NCBI GenBank assembly: GCA_024305745.1
Contig: JAHRBS010000001.1
Location: 992,001 to 1,056,000 of the forward strand
From: Polyporus tsugae
Lineage: Eukaryota > Basidiomycota > Agaricomycetes > Polyporales > Polyporaceae
DNA: 64,000 nucleotides
Direction of reading: 5' to 3'
Below, in pieces: positions 46,580-59,138 of the stretch. A program made the translations under genes and the position numbers. Every line of letters starts with the position of its first letter. Position 1 is the first letter of the stretch. The notes below the pieces were generated by a model. It did no database searches and was not told where the DNA came from. It saw only the letters and a list, made by a program, of their open reading frames with translations.

Positions 46580-48644
46580 CCGAGGCGGGGGAACGGGCGG
46601 GCGAGGGGATGCGGGAGGAGAACGGGAGGGAAGAAAATACGGGGAGGGGAGGGCGCTGTGTGTGGATAACTTAAGCCGTCCACCGCGTTCCGGTTCTAGG
46701 CCTGATCCCCAACACCTCGTCTCCCATATTTCCCACGCTCCCTTCCTGTTACTCGACACTTTATCTGAGTTTCAATCTCGACTAATACTCCGTTGATCAA
46801 GCTTTCTCGGGGACTAAGTAGGTGCTGCCCATCGTCCGGCTAAAGCCAGGGCTAGCACACCCGAGTCCCACCACGCTGTCCTCCACGCCCTCAACGCCGT
46901 TTGTGGCACTGTGGCGGCCTCCAACCCGCCCTGCCACACCGTCCAACCCACCAGTGACGGCATATTGCTCCCCTTCGGATCTCATGAAACACGCAGTCAG
47001 TGCATGATAAACTTCCGTCTCCTGACCTCTCCGCATATCATCTGCAGCTAACACCCTGAGACTGCGCTACCCGCACAATCTCCCACGAGTGACGACGACC
47101 CAATTCCATAAAGTTTCGACCGTCGGGCATGCTTGGAGACCGTCCCCAAGCCTCTCACCATTAATTGTCCTCAACGAGTGGTCGCCGCAACTGTGACATG
47201 CGCCAACGTCTTCGAGTACAGTAACTACAGGCAACCCGACGCGGCGGGTTTGGCCGCCGTTTTCTAGCAGGCTGTGCGACTGCGTTGCAACTTCCCTGCC
47301 CTGTTTAGTGACCGCTTCTCCGCTTCTCGAATGGCGTCATTCCCCTCCGTGTGGCTTTCCTTCTGGCTTCTGAGAAACGTGGCTTGGAGATGGAGATGGA
47401 GATGGAGAGCCGGAATGGCTTCCTTGTCCATGCAATCGGGGCCCGCGGGCCCAGCACCGTGCCTTCGGGATGCATGTCCCAATCTGCCACGGTCCGTTGA
47501 ATTCAATGCGCACCTGGCCGATGCAGATACTCGGAGATTGGTATGACGAGGCTAGTGCGTTTGTACCTGCTGCGCGAGTAACAGAACAGAACTTTACAGT
47601 AAGCCTTGGCCGAAGTGTCTCGGTCGTACCATTCGAGTTGGTACCCTGCAAACTTACCTTATTCTAATACTCTACCGCATTCCCTGTTGCCGAATCCTGC
47701 GGTGACGTAGGTGTTCCTGCCCACCGTGCAAAGACTCCGAGGGCGGCCGAACCCTTCGTGCACCGCAACGAGGAGCATCACTCGAGCATGTTCTTTGCAT
47801 CCCGCATCTCGGGGACATTACGCTTTCTTCGTAGATCCACCGCGGCTCCTCAGAACGCGGGGCCCCGCACTTCGTGTCTCAGTCGTGGTCGATCTAAACT
47901 ATAAGAAGCATATACGCCAGCGCATCGTGTGTGTAGATACTTAGAGGCGTGGTCTTATACCAAAACCGTCCACTCGGCACCCTCTCACGTTCCCGTGTGA
48001 GGGGTTTGGTGCGAACCTATAGGTACTTCAAAGAGACGTCGAAGGGACACCGTATGCATCAAGATCCGTGACGGTTGTGCCACCATATCACTTCATTCAA
48101 TCTATCACGTTTGAATCCATAATGTACAGTGTAAGTTACTTGTCATCCGACAATCTACAAGAAACCCTTGATGATGGCCACGTTCCTCTCACGTTCTCGT
48201 TCCAAAAATCAATCATATATGGAGAGTAGGGAGCATCTAGTACTATTTCATAATGCATGCCGTCACCCCATTGATGTTGAATGGATTATGAGCCTTTATG
48301 CATTATTGGACAGCTCCGTCCGACGGTATGCGTCATGAGATTATGAGGTGGTGTACTGTAGCTCCAAGTGCCTGGACAAATCATGAGACCATGCAATTGT
48401 TTTCACCAACAACTCCCTGCAAAGATCGCACGGACATCGCAATAACAACTGAGCTCACGCACACACCTCAAGACAGCATGCGTAAGAACGCCCATCAAAG
48501 TATCACTAACAAGGTCGTAAACACAGCCAGATCCATCATCTATGCAGCAGAGGGTATCGCTACTACATACGCCAAACACGCAGTCGAAGTCGCAGTCAGA
48601 AATCCGTAATGTCCGTCAGCCACGGCGGCGTGCCCTCGTCCGAA
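46580..48644. other. long intergenic region, no gene seen
   Basis: 2 kb between the kinase promoter and the 3' end of the Mam3-like gene, the longest gene-poor stretch in the window. It includes a short (GGAGAT)3 repeat at 47386-47408. A 103-codon frame at 48298-48609 has no motif or splice support. Confidence 0.4.
47386..47408. repeat. short GGAGAT microsatellite
   Basis: Three perfect GGAGAT units and a partial fourth in intergenic DNA. Confidence 0.8.
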
Positions 48645-51599
48645 TCACTCCTTCTTTTCCTCCGCGGCCTCGCCGTCCTTGTCGGGCGCGTTTTTCTTGT
48701 CCTCGGGCCGCGTATCGCTCGCCGCCTGCTGATCCTCCGCGCTCGGCGGCGCGTCGATCGTGTTTGCGCGCCGCACCTGCCCGAACAGCTTTCCAGTCAA
48801 CCCCCGTTTCTTGCTTCCGCTGGGCACGACATCAGCAGAGACAGAGGCGCTCGCGGGGATCGGAGAGTTTGACAGTGATTGGGGCAGGAGGCTCGGGGAC
48901 GCGGGCATGGTCTGCACGCCGCGGGGAATGGGCTCTGCCCCCGGCGCGAGACCGACCTCGGCACGCATGCTGGTGCTGGCCTCGACACTGCGGCCGCGGA
49001 GGCGCGAGAAGAAACGCTTGGCGTCGGGGGAGATGTGCGGTGCGACGCGGGCGTGGCCCTCGGGGGTGGGGTCGAATTCGTCGTAGATCTCCTCGCCAAT
49101 GACCTCCTCGACGACGTCCTCGAGCGTGATGATGCCGAGGGGCATGACGTAGGGGTCCATGCTCGCGATGAACTGCGGCAATACGTGCGTCAGTACAAGC
49201 CAGACGAGAAGGAAAAGGACAGAGAGAAGGGTACGCACGTCGTCAGCCTGCTCCTTGGCCAAAACCGCGTCGTCTGGGAGACTCTGCTCGCGTCCGATGC
49301 TCAATGCCTTCGCCAAGCCGGTCTGGACGAGGCCCTGGTGCTGCTTCTCCTTCTTCATGTCGCCGAGCTCGACGTCGTCCGCCTTACGCTCGACGTCCTC
49401 CTTCGAAGACTTGCGCTTCTTGCCGCCCTTCCTGCCCCACCTGCGCTTCTTCTTGGTGCCCACCGACCCGTCGCCCTTTACAGTTGTGTCGCGGTCGCTC
49501 ACGCTCGCGCCACCAGTCTCGTCGCCGCTCGAGTCCGAGCTTGAGTCCGAGCTGGACGAGTCGCCCATCCCGACGCGGTCCTTCAGGCGCTGCGTGAGGC
49601 CCTTCTTGACCTCTTGCTGGACGCTCTTCGCCTTCTCGACGCTGAACCGGCTGACGATCGCCATGTGACTGCGGCCCTCCTGGAACTTATCGAGGATGGC
49701 GAGTAGCGGCTCGTTGAACGGCACGCAGGGGATCGGGTTGAGCGGGATGTTCTTGAGCGGTGTAGCGTCTTTGGGATCCAGGAGGAGGAGCTGCTTCACG
49801 AGCAGCACACTGACGATCTTCTTCACTTTCTGCACGCGGTCCGGGAGGGGCGCATCTTCGGCAGCGACGACCTTTGGGGGCGTAGAAGTGCCAGAAGCGG
49901 ACAGACTCGGACGCCTGAGGGCGGCGGCGACGTGGGGAACGACCACGGGGACCTCGACCTCCACGTAGACGGGCACGCGGGAGTGGCCCGTGTCGCCGAT
50001 GCGCTTCATAGTGTCAAAGTCCAGTTTGGAGTTGATGCTGAGCATGAAAACCTTGTCTAGTGGCGTCATAGCCTGCCGAACGACCTTTTCCTGGAGGTCG
50101 AGAGTGGCGCCGATGATCGTGACGGTATCGGACTGCAGATCTCCGCCGAGTTGACCGGTCGCGGAGTGCAAGGCGATGAGCTCCTTGAGTTCTATCAGTG
50201 AAATCAGTGAATGTACGGTATGTGGTGTGGTCGTTGCGTACCGGCACGGCGGTACATAATACCGTGGTGTGGACCAAGGATGAACTCCATAAACTTGGCT
50301 ACGGGCCATGACACGATGCCCTAGAAACATGTAAGCCGAGGAATGGTAACCCTGACGTCGACGGGACTCACAATGGCGAAGATGAGAATTCGGACGAACC
50401 ACGCCATCTGGGCACCGATAGCCAGACCGTACCTCGTACACAACGACTGAGGGATGATCTCCGAGAAGCTGTAAATACGTTATCAGCAAACACTGAATCA
50501 CGTCCTAACGACAGCAAACGAGAAAGACGTAAGCTTCTGCACCCGCCATAGAGTGGCGTAGTCAAGGATTTCAGTCTACTGACGGGCATGCAAGTCAACG
50601 GGAGGCAGTTACCTCACCGTCCTTCGGCGGGTCAGACTACCGGGCGAAAAAATGGTGTTTCCAACACTGAAACGCACTCGAGGCCGTCCCACCACATCTC
50701 AGCCTCCGAGGAGAAGTTGATCTCATAGAGAGCGCCGAAGCTCCGACGTCCAGCATTGTCACTTGGTCAATGCCACAGGTTCCGAGCACAATCCCGCCGA
50801 ACCCATAACACATCATATATTGTAACAGTCGTTTCTCGACGTTACAGTGATCGGACAATCGACGACACGCTATCTACGCATTCAACGTATGGCAAAGGAG
50901 TGATGGCGCGAACACGGAAGCCCGCTGGAGAAGCCGACTATGCGGACATATCCGTGTCCGCGCCAAGCCAGGTCCATTAATGCACATGTTGAAAAGCGAT
51001 TCCGCTACCCTTTGCACGCGTTGTGACGACTTCGGCCAGTGGAGATGGGTGAAGATGTACTCACATGACAATTAGCACAGTGCTAACAACAACACTTACA
51101 ACACCGTTTCCCAGGGCTGGTTCCGAAATGATAGGAAGGGTTTCGTTGACAATCATGTTGGCCAAGAGGAGCGTGATGAGGAGCAGGTGGCCATTCTTTC
51201 GAATAGGCAGAATCTTCTCCGCGTATTTCCTCTGCTTGCTGTAGAGAGCTAGAATTGAACGAACGAGAATGCTTGGATAGAGCAAGGGACGTACGGTGTG
51301 CCACTAATGCTTAGGACGTGCAGCTGCGTCTCGTCCAAACTCATGTACCCAAGAGTTAGACCTGCGAAGAGTCCGGATAGCAAGACGAGAACGGGAATGA
51401 GGACAGCGAAGACAATGAACTTTGTCTTGTCTTCCTTCTCGGCCTCCGGCTCCCTCTTCACGAAGGAGTGTATATAGTCGGTGGCATCCTGGCGTGAGTA
51501 CCCAGCGAGTTTGCCGAGCCCATGTGTGGCGAGAGAGAGCAACGAGTAAGTTAGACGTGGATATCTATTCGCAGCATGATTAATGGGAGTTGGGACCAT
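48645..51599 (-). CDS. Mam3/CNNM-type membrane protein (DUF21 plus CBS pair)
   Basis: Probable vacuolar or plasma-membrane metal-homeostasis protein; yeast Mam3 affects manganese and CNNM proteins affect magnesium. The start at 51599 gives MVPTPINHAANRYPRLTYSL. The first membrane helix is FIVFAVLIPVLVLLSGLFAG, then LTLGYMSLDETQLHVLSISG, the DUF21 signature. Other membrane segments are LLLITLLLANMIVNETLPII, VSVVVSTVLIVIFSEIIPQS and MAWFVRILIFAIVSWPVAKF. The CBS pair starts near MTPLDKVFMLSINSKLDFDT, with GHSRVPVYVE and PLLAILDKFQEGRSHMAIVS; it ends GIITLEDVVEEVIGEEIYDE. A long insertion inside the CBS region is Ser/Asp-rich then Lys/Arg-rich (GTKKKRRWGRKGGKKRKSSK). The C-terminal tail is disordered. 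One intron, about 50471-51063, is close to 590 nt. Confidence 0.9.
50471..51063 (-). other. unusually long intron in Mam3-like gene
   Basis: The exon ending STVLIV (donor GTGAGT) resumes only about 590 nt later at FSEIIPQS (acceptor ATTTACAG). Frame is kept (AT|C, Ile). Other introns in this gene are 50-70 nt. The segment holds no convincing coding unit or obvious transposon ends. Confidence 0.75.
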
Positions 51600-52193
51600 A
51601 TACGTCGAGCAGGATAGCGTCAAGAGGAAAAACCAAGAGACCAAGAGGTGCTTGGGAGAGAACGGATGAGAGCGCTCCCACTGACTGGTGGTATAAAGGC
51701 TAGCGGCAGAGTCCGCAGACGTTGAGCAAGTTTAGTCTTGGCGTCCTTGGGTCCTCGGCAGCATCGGCACCTGGCCGCCGGCACCGGCACCACAGTACTA
51801 GCTCGCCCCCAGTGACCCACGCCTCACGGAGCCTCCACCACTTAACTAATAACCTCCGTTACTATACCCATAGCCTGACATACAGCCAGAGACTAGAGAC
51901 CTCAAGTTGTCATGCATTGCGTATTGCTGAAAGACGTTGGCTACCTCATGGTATCGCTCCCTAACTGGAGTTCGAAAGTCTACTCATGCCGGGGACCAAG
52001 GTGGATTCGCGCGTCGGAGCAACGCCGAACAAATCCTCGAAGCCGACTGCGATTACGTTGCCGGATGACAACATTTGCTGTGCGTCCGCAGGCGCACTCG
52101 GAGTATGCCAGCAAGCACTCGCCCGGTATTACTATCAGAGTTGTCCGATGTCTTGTTAACTTCTGAGTACGCAAGCATTCCACGCTGTAGCCA
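51600..52193. other. divergent intergenic region
   Basis: 0.6 kb between the Mam3-like start (minus) and the small putative gene (plus). A GGTATAAAGG stretch at 51691-51700 is a TATA-like match for either direction. Confidence 0.4.
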
Positions 52194-52655
52194 ATGGAAG
52201 AACAAGACTCTGAGCGACTCATAATGTAAGTATATCATCATCTCTCTCACATTTTGCCTTCAACGGTATGACATCTTCAGTACAGCATGGCGAAGGAGCT
52301 CTTCGAGGGGCCATCCGGAAGGACTTTGGAGAAGATAAAGGAATTAGCAGCAGGTCAGGGAGGAAGTGCGGGGCGAGCGACGCGACTCGGAGGGTGAGTG
52401 GTAGCTTTCCACAGTCCCGAATGGCAGATAAACTGAGCCGATCAACCCATCGATGCCAACCTGCGGGCCTTCGACATGGAACAGTCCAATAGCGTCACTC
52501 TTTTGAAAGTTCTCAGCCCGAGCAGCCGTCATGGCACATCCCACGTTTACCGTGTCGCGCGCCGCACGGGTCCGGACTCTGCTCCTAATACGCTGAGAAT
52601 TGTCCAACAAGTCGCAAAACATCAAAGTACGCAGCGCATCTACTCGTACCGCTAG
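52194..52655 (+). CDS. putative small spliced gene, unknown
   Basis: Proposed from splice signals, not homology. Exon 1 (52194-52225, MEEQDSERLI) has a GTAAGT donor. Exon 2 (52286-52393) encodes MAKELFEGPSGRTLEKIKEL and AAGQGGSAGRATRLG, and ends at GTGAGT. An acceptor at 52516 gives exon 3 (52517-52655): PSSRHGTSHVYRVARRTGPD, then LRIVQQVAKHQSTQRIYSYR and stop. The three exons sum to 279 nt, 92 residues. The stretch just before exon 3 (RAFDMEQSNSVTLLKVLS in the same frame) also looks protein-like. Including it would need a splice that leaves a one-base frame conflict, so intron 2 is uncertain. No family recognised. Confidence 0.38.
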
Positions 52656-52989
52656 ACGGTCATGTCGCGCCTGTAAAAATACTGTCAACGCGCGTGTCTT
52701 CTGCCGTGGAGGCAGTGGGCACCGGGTGGCGCAGGACCACTCACGACCGTTCTCTCATGACATTTCAGCATGATTCAGTTTGACAGCTTCCCGCGTCCGA
52801 CGGCCTCAAATAGGCCTCATTCTCCGTGCGAGCAAGGGACCTGGCACTCGCTTTTCCTACAGGGCATTGACTGAGTCAGTCGCCCCGCTTCGTTCGACTC
52901 TCTCAGCTCCCTGGTGGGCCCTTTGTCTTTCTTTCGGTTTCGCGTCTTGTGTTCTATCTTGGTTCGTTTCGCCGTTGCTTCCCCGGGAG

Positions 52990-55097
52990 ATGGAGCCGTG
53001 GACTGTGTTCAAATGGGTCCGCAGAATAGCATTCAGTACGTAGTTGCATCCTGCACTCCGACGGCTATACTGACGACAAGGCTCACTCAGGCTTCGTGGC
53101 CATATTTGGCTTGATCTGGGCCGTTCTTTTGTCAGTTTATTTGTCCAGGGCGTGGCCCCATTCTAGTACTTTGCAACGTGAGTACTCATGCTTTGAATCT
53201 ACCTCTCTCTAACTCGAGGTACAGGTTCTATCATTCTCGCTATCATTTGTGTAAATGGATTCACTTCTCTTTTGCTTTATCTCATGTGAGCTTTTTCCAA
53301 GCGGTCCTGACCATCATCTCACATGTTTATGTTTACCTAGGGTCGTTGTGGTATTTCGGATGTGGAAGGAGACATTGAGAATGTTGTCCCTTCTTGCATT
53401 ACATATCAGTAAGTGATTGGTTCGCATCCACGCACTCTGAGTCAGAACTCATTTATTCCGGAAATATAGGCCCCGCTGTACTATTTACAATACACAGATC
53501 CAGCTTTTCCTGCGCGTCGTTTGGTATGTCGGTTTTGCGGAACAGAACCGCGTCACGCCTCTCATCTCCTGCTCGTTCTAGATAACCAAGCAACTTGCGA
53601 CATCGCCCACCTTGTAACCTTGTGTGTTGTATGGGCTTTTGGTGGGATCCGTGAGTTTCATGCAACGTTCTATGGTCCTGTTGCTGACTTCGATTACCCC
53701 CAGTTCTCATGTATACGATTTATCTCTGTATAATGTCTCGCGTACCCCGCCCGTTCCCCCTCGTCACTCCCAACGAGTTTCTCACAGCCAGCAGCCCGTC
53801 ACTCAGCCGCGCTCCTAGTCACACTCCTTCCATGTCTTCCGTCAAGTCCGCGACGCGGCTTCTCAGCGAGCCGCAACTCCACCCATACAGCCTGTCCAAT
53901 GGGCGGCCCGCCGCCAGTAGCTCCCCGTCGATCTATTCGCAGAGCTCCTCTGTTGCCGGGGGAGTTCCCAAGAAATTGTTCGTCGTCAACGCCGACGCAG
54001 TGTCGGTCTCATCGGATACGCTTACCCGGGTACGTCGGGAACAGCAGCTACGCCGAGGAGTTTCTTACGGCGCAATGGGAAGCCCTGCGCACCCTCGGCC
54101 CGTAGATAGAGCGTCCATTCCCGCCGCACCGTCGCTGTTCTTTGGCTCATCCGTTGCGGCGCCACCGGCAAGTGCTATCCCTCCTGCGACATTCGGCCGG
54201 CGCCCATCCGCGACGACTTCGGCGACACCGAGACAGATGGAAGAAGGCAACGCGCCGCGCACGCCACAACGTTCGCCTCTGCTCGGGGCGAATCCATTCA
54301 AGGATCTGCCCCCACGCAACGCGTCGCCGGAATCTTTCTATTCGCAGATGAGCATGCGCAGCGCACCGGCAAACCTCGACATGTGCGGTTCTTACAACGC
54401 GTTCAGCCGAACGTACGGCGGTTACCTCACGCCGTATTTCTCGTACAGCTCCAATGGAAGCCTCGTCAGTATCCCTCCCCAGCTCCATCCCGGCAAGCGT
54501 CTGGCGGGACGACTCAGCAACCCCTCCACTGGCATGCCGTACATGGTGTCGTCCCAGTCTTCCGTCTTTAGCTACCCCGGGACACCTTTCAGCACCCCCA
54601 CCCCCACCCTTAGCAACGCCTCCGTCCACTCGCTCGTCCCGAGCTTGCACCTCGCCTCCCCTCACACCCCTCCCGACGTCCCCGTTGACGTCGCGCTACA
54701 CCCCCGGCCCCCCTACGCCCTCAGTGCTCCGCCCACTGCCCATATGCGCGCCGGGGGCGACGATCCCCTCTGGCGCCCCAGCAGCATACGCACGCGCGCG
54801 AGCAGTGGGGCGAGTGGGATGCCATACGAGAGCGGCGAGGTGCCAAACCCGTACGGGGCGGACATCAGGCGTTATTGGAGCATGCCGCGCGCACGAAGCG
54901 GCGGCGACTCCGCTGACTCTGGGTACGGGGCCTCAGGGCATGTGTACTTCGCGGGGGGCACTGGTCACGGTTATGCGGGACAGGCCTCACTGCAAGGAGC
55001 ACTGCCCAGGTATACGGGACGGATGGCCGGTGGCGTCGGTGGCGGGGCGAACGACCCGTCCTGGCGTGAGATGGTCATGCGCGCCGCCAGCAGCTAG
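52990..55097 (+). CDS. four-helix membrane protein with long disordered Ser/Pro/Gly tail
   Basis: Seven exons (52990-53035, 53091-53177, 53225-53285, 53341-53408, 53470-53523, 53582-53641, 53704-55097) sum to 1770 nt, 589 residues. Each of six introns falls between hydrophobic pieces. Helices: FVAIFGLIWAVLLSVYL, IILAIICVNGFTSLLLYLMV, a weaker LRMLSLLALHIS, and LVTLCVVWAFVLMYTIYLCI. The four-pass arrangement with short loops is MARVEL/tetraspan-like, but no signature proves it. From about residue 135 one large exon encodes a disordered tail: Ser/Pro/Thr-rich, with motifs such as PHTPSMSSVKSATRLLSEPQ, NPFKDLPPRNASPESFYSQM and Gly-rich VYFAGGTGHGYAGQ. The tail is probably cytosolic and phosphorylated. 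Function unknown. Without splicing only the tail would be annotated and the membrane part missed. Confidence 0.75.
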
Positions 55098-56461
55098 AGG
55101 GCGGCACGACGCCGAAAGACGGAGAGGGAAGCGAAGTTGGACGTATGCTGGACGGGCGTGGTAGACGGAAACTATTAGGATTTGGGTTTCCGAGTCCGGT
55201 GGTTGCTGCCTCGACGGACTTGGCTGTAGACTGTTGGACAGTCCTGAGACAGATCTATCATGGCATATGGACAGTCCGTACTGTTACGTAGACTCGTCCG
55301 AATGATCGTCCTTTGCGAGTTTGGGACAAGCTTTTATAACGGCGTCCTCGGAGATCATGATGATTTTCTGAGAGAAGGCGAATCAGGGGAGTAAAGTTGA
55401 TCATCCGAAGTCCGGGAACTCTGTACTCTCATTGTACTTACTTTTGCATTCCATCATCTTTGTGTACTTGAACACGTCCGGCTTCTAACGCATCGGCGAA
55501 CATCGTTGCGTAGACATCATCAGTTGTCTCCGTGCAATTGCAAGTTGCAACGTCGCAACCGGCCGCCGAATTCGGAGTCCGAGGTCGACTATATGCCATT
55601 GTGAGTAGCACTAGGCCGGCCCGGGGATGCCTGGCATGTACTCACCTTCGCTATAACTGCCTGTATTTCTCCTCGCAGTCCTTATAAACACGCATGGATA
55701 AAAGAGGTCATTGGGTTGAACTTGTATGCCAAGCCAGTGCCACGCGATGTCGGAGCGACTCGGACGGCGCCTATCTGGCCCAAGCAATAATGGCACAGCT
55801 GCCAGTGGCATCCGACTCAAGCCTTTGGCTGATCGCAGGCAGTGCTCCTCGTCCAATCCCTTCTCGTCTCTCCAGTGACCGTCGCTCGTTTTCTTGGTGG
55901 TGTTTCCTATGTAGTCTCAAACCTATCAGCCCGGTGCAAAGTCGCTGATGGCACATCGATGCATTTGCTCAATAATCATTCGAGGCAAGGCGCCCAGGAG
56001 TCGACCCCGAAGCTGGAGCGTACTACAGGATGTACGTAGCGGCCACGGTGGTCAAACCGGCGATACATTTACTCTTGGCTTCTGCTTGGCGACTGCGTGA
56101 CCCGCGCATGTCGGATAAGTCTCTGTATGATAGCACCGACTGATGCTGTCTCGGATGCCGATAGCTCTTATGAGTGACCCATCAAGTCATTATAAAAACT
56201 TCCTCGTCTGTCCCCCGCCACGACGACCGACGACCCGAGCCTAGCGAGTAGGCCGCCGTCCCTCATTCCCGACTTTTCTGTTCTCTGGCGTTGGCCCAGG
56301 TTGGCCTTTGGTTGCTTCTACTACCCCAGGCGGGCTACTGCTTTTTCATCTTTCAACGAGCTTCTAACGGAACGATCAATACTACCCCACCGACCCCCGC
56401 TCATCTAATACCTCTCGAATCGTGTCTTTCCCGACCTGTGCATCCTAATCCAACTTCAAGA
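55098..56461. other. intergenic with lipase promoter
   Basis: 1.36 kb on the plus strand before the lipase. TATAAAA at 56191-56197 sits about 265 bp before the lipase ATG. No gene recognised in the remainder. Confidence 0.45.
56191..56197 (+). promoter_or_regulatory. TATA box of class 3 lipase
   Basis: Canonical TATAAAA followed by a pyrimidine-rich leader (about 56200-56290) typical of highly expressed fungal genes. Confidence 0.55.
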
Positions 56462-57563
56462 ATGCGCCCCTTCACCGCCTCTCTCCTGCTTGTTGTTCTG
56501 GGTCTCGCATCCGCAGCGCCTACGCCCGCACCGCTCTTCGGCATCCACTTCGCTGTTGGCAAGACCGCCAAGTCGAAGCCAGTCCCAGTCCCACAAAAGG
56601 ACATCGCGACCGCGCTCGTGCGCCCTGCGCTTTTCGCGCGCGCAGTGTACTGCTCGTCCCCCGTCATCAAGAAATGGTCGTGTGGGGAGCCGTGCAAAGC
56701 ACTCGGGAAAAACGTCAAGATCCTCATCGCGGGCGGAGACGGCGAGCGCGTGCCCAACTTCTTCGTGGCGCACGACAGAGACAAGAACACGATCGTCGTC
56801 GCGCACCAGGGGACGGAGCCGAAGAACTTCCTGTCGGACCTCAACGACCTCAACTTCATCCAGGTGGGCGCGAACACTACCGTCTTGCCGAAGGCTGGTA
56901 GTACGCATCCACGTGGGGAGACGTGCCTTTCCTCGTGCTCCTGGGTACTGATATGTGATTTGCGCGCACGCTGTGTAGAGGCCGTGAAGATGCACGATGG
57001 ATTCATGGATACGCAGGAGAGGACATCAAAGCTGATCCTCTCCACCGTCCAGTCCGCGTTGAAGTCGACAGGCTCGAAGAAAGTGCTCGTCGTTGGCCAC
57101 AGTCTTGGAGCAGCGGTCGCGAGCATCGACGGAATGATGCTGAAGATGAAGCTCGATCGACGCATCACAGTCACCACGACAGTCTTCGGCCTACCGCGAG
57201 TCGGCAACAAGGCATGGGCAGACCTCGTCGACAAGACTGTGAGTGCTAGTCTGCTCTCGGTCCTCGAAGCATCAGATGTTGACTCGATCTCTCTAGCTCG
57301 GCAAGTCGTTCACGTTCGTCACGAACCAAGACGACCCCGTCCCCCGCGTCCCGCCCCGGTTCCTGGACTTCCAACACCCGAGCAACGAGATCCACATCAC
57401 TGCTGTGGACAAGTCCGGAAAAACCGCGACCGCGCAGCTCTGCCCGGGTCAGGAGAACGAGAACTGCGCAGGGGGCAACAGTATCCTCGATGCGAGCGTC
57501 ACGAACCACAGAGGACCATACTTCGCAAATATATCCATGGGGAAAAAGTTCTGCCCGCTTTGA
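56462..57563 (+). CDS. secreted class 3 (fungal) lipase
   Basis: Extracellular triacylglycerol lipase or feruloyl-esterase-like enzyme with an alpha/beta-hydrolase fold. The start at 56462 gives the signal peptide MRPFTASLLLVVLGLASAAP. Three exons. The conserved N-terminal Cys-rich part reads FARAVYCSSPVIKKWSCGEP; then IVVAHQGTEPKNFLSDLNDL and AVKMHDGFMDTQERTS. Catalytic Ser lies in VLVVGHSLGAAVAS, the Asp in TNQDDPVPRVPPR, and the His in NHRGPYFANIS. The chain ends MGKKFCPL, about 300 residues, which is normal. An in-frame upstream extension is open but begins before the TATA-proximal leader ends and would bury the signal peptide, so it was rejected. Introns: one in LPKA|EAVKM, one before LGKSFTFV. 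Confidence 0.93.
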
Positions 57564-59138
57564 TTGTAGCGTCATCAGGAGCAAATCCCATGTCAGGTGT
57601 TTGTCTTGGGCATGAATTATGCCGGCCTGGTGGTGCTATCCACGGTTTCCCTTTATACGGTCAAATCATCGCAAGTACGTAGCCGATACTGTTGGTGATG
57701 GTCGTTGGCATTTGTGGCCGTGGTTGCCCGTGAGTAGCTATAGTGGCTGACGCTCCTGAATCGCCGCGTCGGTCGGCTGCGCCTTGCCAATGCTAACGAA
57801 TAGTGCCCATGATATGTTCTTCATGGGAAACCGGGGGACCTTGGAAACGCCTTATCGGCCTTCTTCGCCACTAACATCTCCGTTCTGCGATTTGTTTTCT
57901 AGGGCAGTGTCTTGAGCACATGTGGACCGGAGGCTTCTACAGCTTCTGACATTGGTCTTGTGCCACCAGAGGTGAGATGTGGCTATACATTAAACACTGT
58001 TTCATCTCTTGACTACATCCCGCAGGTACCGTGCATGTATCTTGTGCCGGCAACGTTCTGATTTTCCGACATATCACTCAGGCATAGTTACCGCATGGGA
58101 TACAATATACATCAAGTCCGGCGGCGTCAGCGCTTTCCCTGTATTTTGGAACGATCCGAGCACAACAGCACGATAGGCCAGGTATTTGTATTTCTCGAGA
58201 GTTGGGACTTGTGTGGTAACCTACATTCAGACTTGAGGCCAGAGCTTCGAGTCTCGCTAACAAGTAGGAATAGCGGGGCCTTCGCTTGCCTAATGTGGAG
58301 AGGCCGGTGATAGCCAGTACCAAAAAGCACGTACTGTTACCAACCGGAATCATCGCCTGAACTCTATTGCGCAAAGGGTCTCTATCTCTCCCAGTCATTC
58401 GGCCAACGAAAGCCCCACGCAAGACTCAATAAGCTGTCACTGAGATCAGCTGCCTTGATATTCGGGTGGACATTCTGGACATCGACATTGTAGTTGTCGG
58501 GCCTAGCGTACTCTAGGACCACCTTCCGATACGCCCACTAGGGACGGTCAAGCACGATGCTTCGCTGGTCTGATCGCTCTGGAATTCCGTGATCGAGGTG
58601 CGTTTTCGCATGACCGTGCTTCTCCCGTGCTTCTTGAATGACTCGCACACGCGATAAGGCGGCCTCGCCCTCGGGCTCGTGATCGGCCGAGCAGGACCTT
58701 GCAAGGATGTTGCAAGAACGATCCGCCAAGGGCTGTACCGTGACCTGTGAGTCTTTGTTTTTCCAGTCCTATCTGGTCCAAACTTGGATCCGTGGTGATC
58801 AACCGCAATGCAGGACTTCGGATAGCTCTCAGGAAGCATGGGTGCCCGCTTGTGCTTTCTCTCGACCCCACATGTCGCCGCTCTCACACTGCTACGCGGA
58901 TGGGAACGGGCTACCAATAAGCGGACCTCAGTCATTCAAACGGACACCACATTGGCCACTGCGGGGTAGACTTGCCTGACATGAAACACCGACGAATGTC
59001 CCGATAGCTTCGCATTCAGTCTCGCACGCAGAACCGGTTGCCCCGCGTGGGCGTCCCTACAACCTCTCTGCCCTATCGTCCAGTCGCTGTACCAGTTCCT
59101 AGGAAGCACTGCATCGCCTCAGTCCGTGGACGCCTGCC
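57564..59138. other. intergenic, no gene seen
   Basis: 1.6 kb between lipase and the second S53 gene. Minus-strand frames at 58513-58935 and 58078-58422 lack motifs and splice support. Confidence 0.4.

Noticed and set aside
48298..48609. 103-codon plus-strand frame downstream of the Mam3-like gene
   Set aside because: No motif, no Kozak or splice context; lies in the expected 3' flank of another gene.
56291..56461. In-frame N-terminal extension of the lipase
   Set aside because: It would place a signal peptide 57 residues inside the protein; the ATG at 56462 directly precedes a textbook signal sequence.
58513..58935. 140-codon minus-strand frame
   Set aside because: Basic, Ser/Arg-rich, with overlapping frames of equal length in the same stretch; nothing recognisable.
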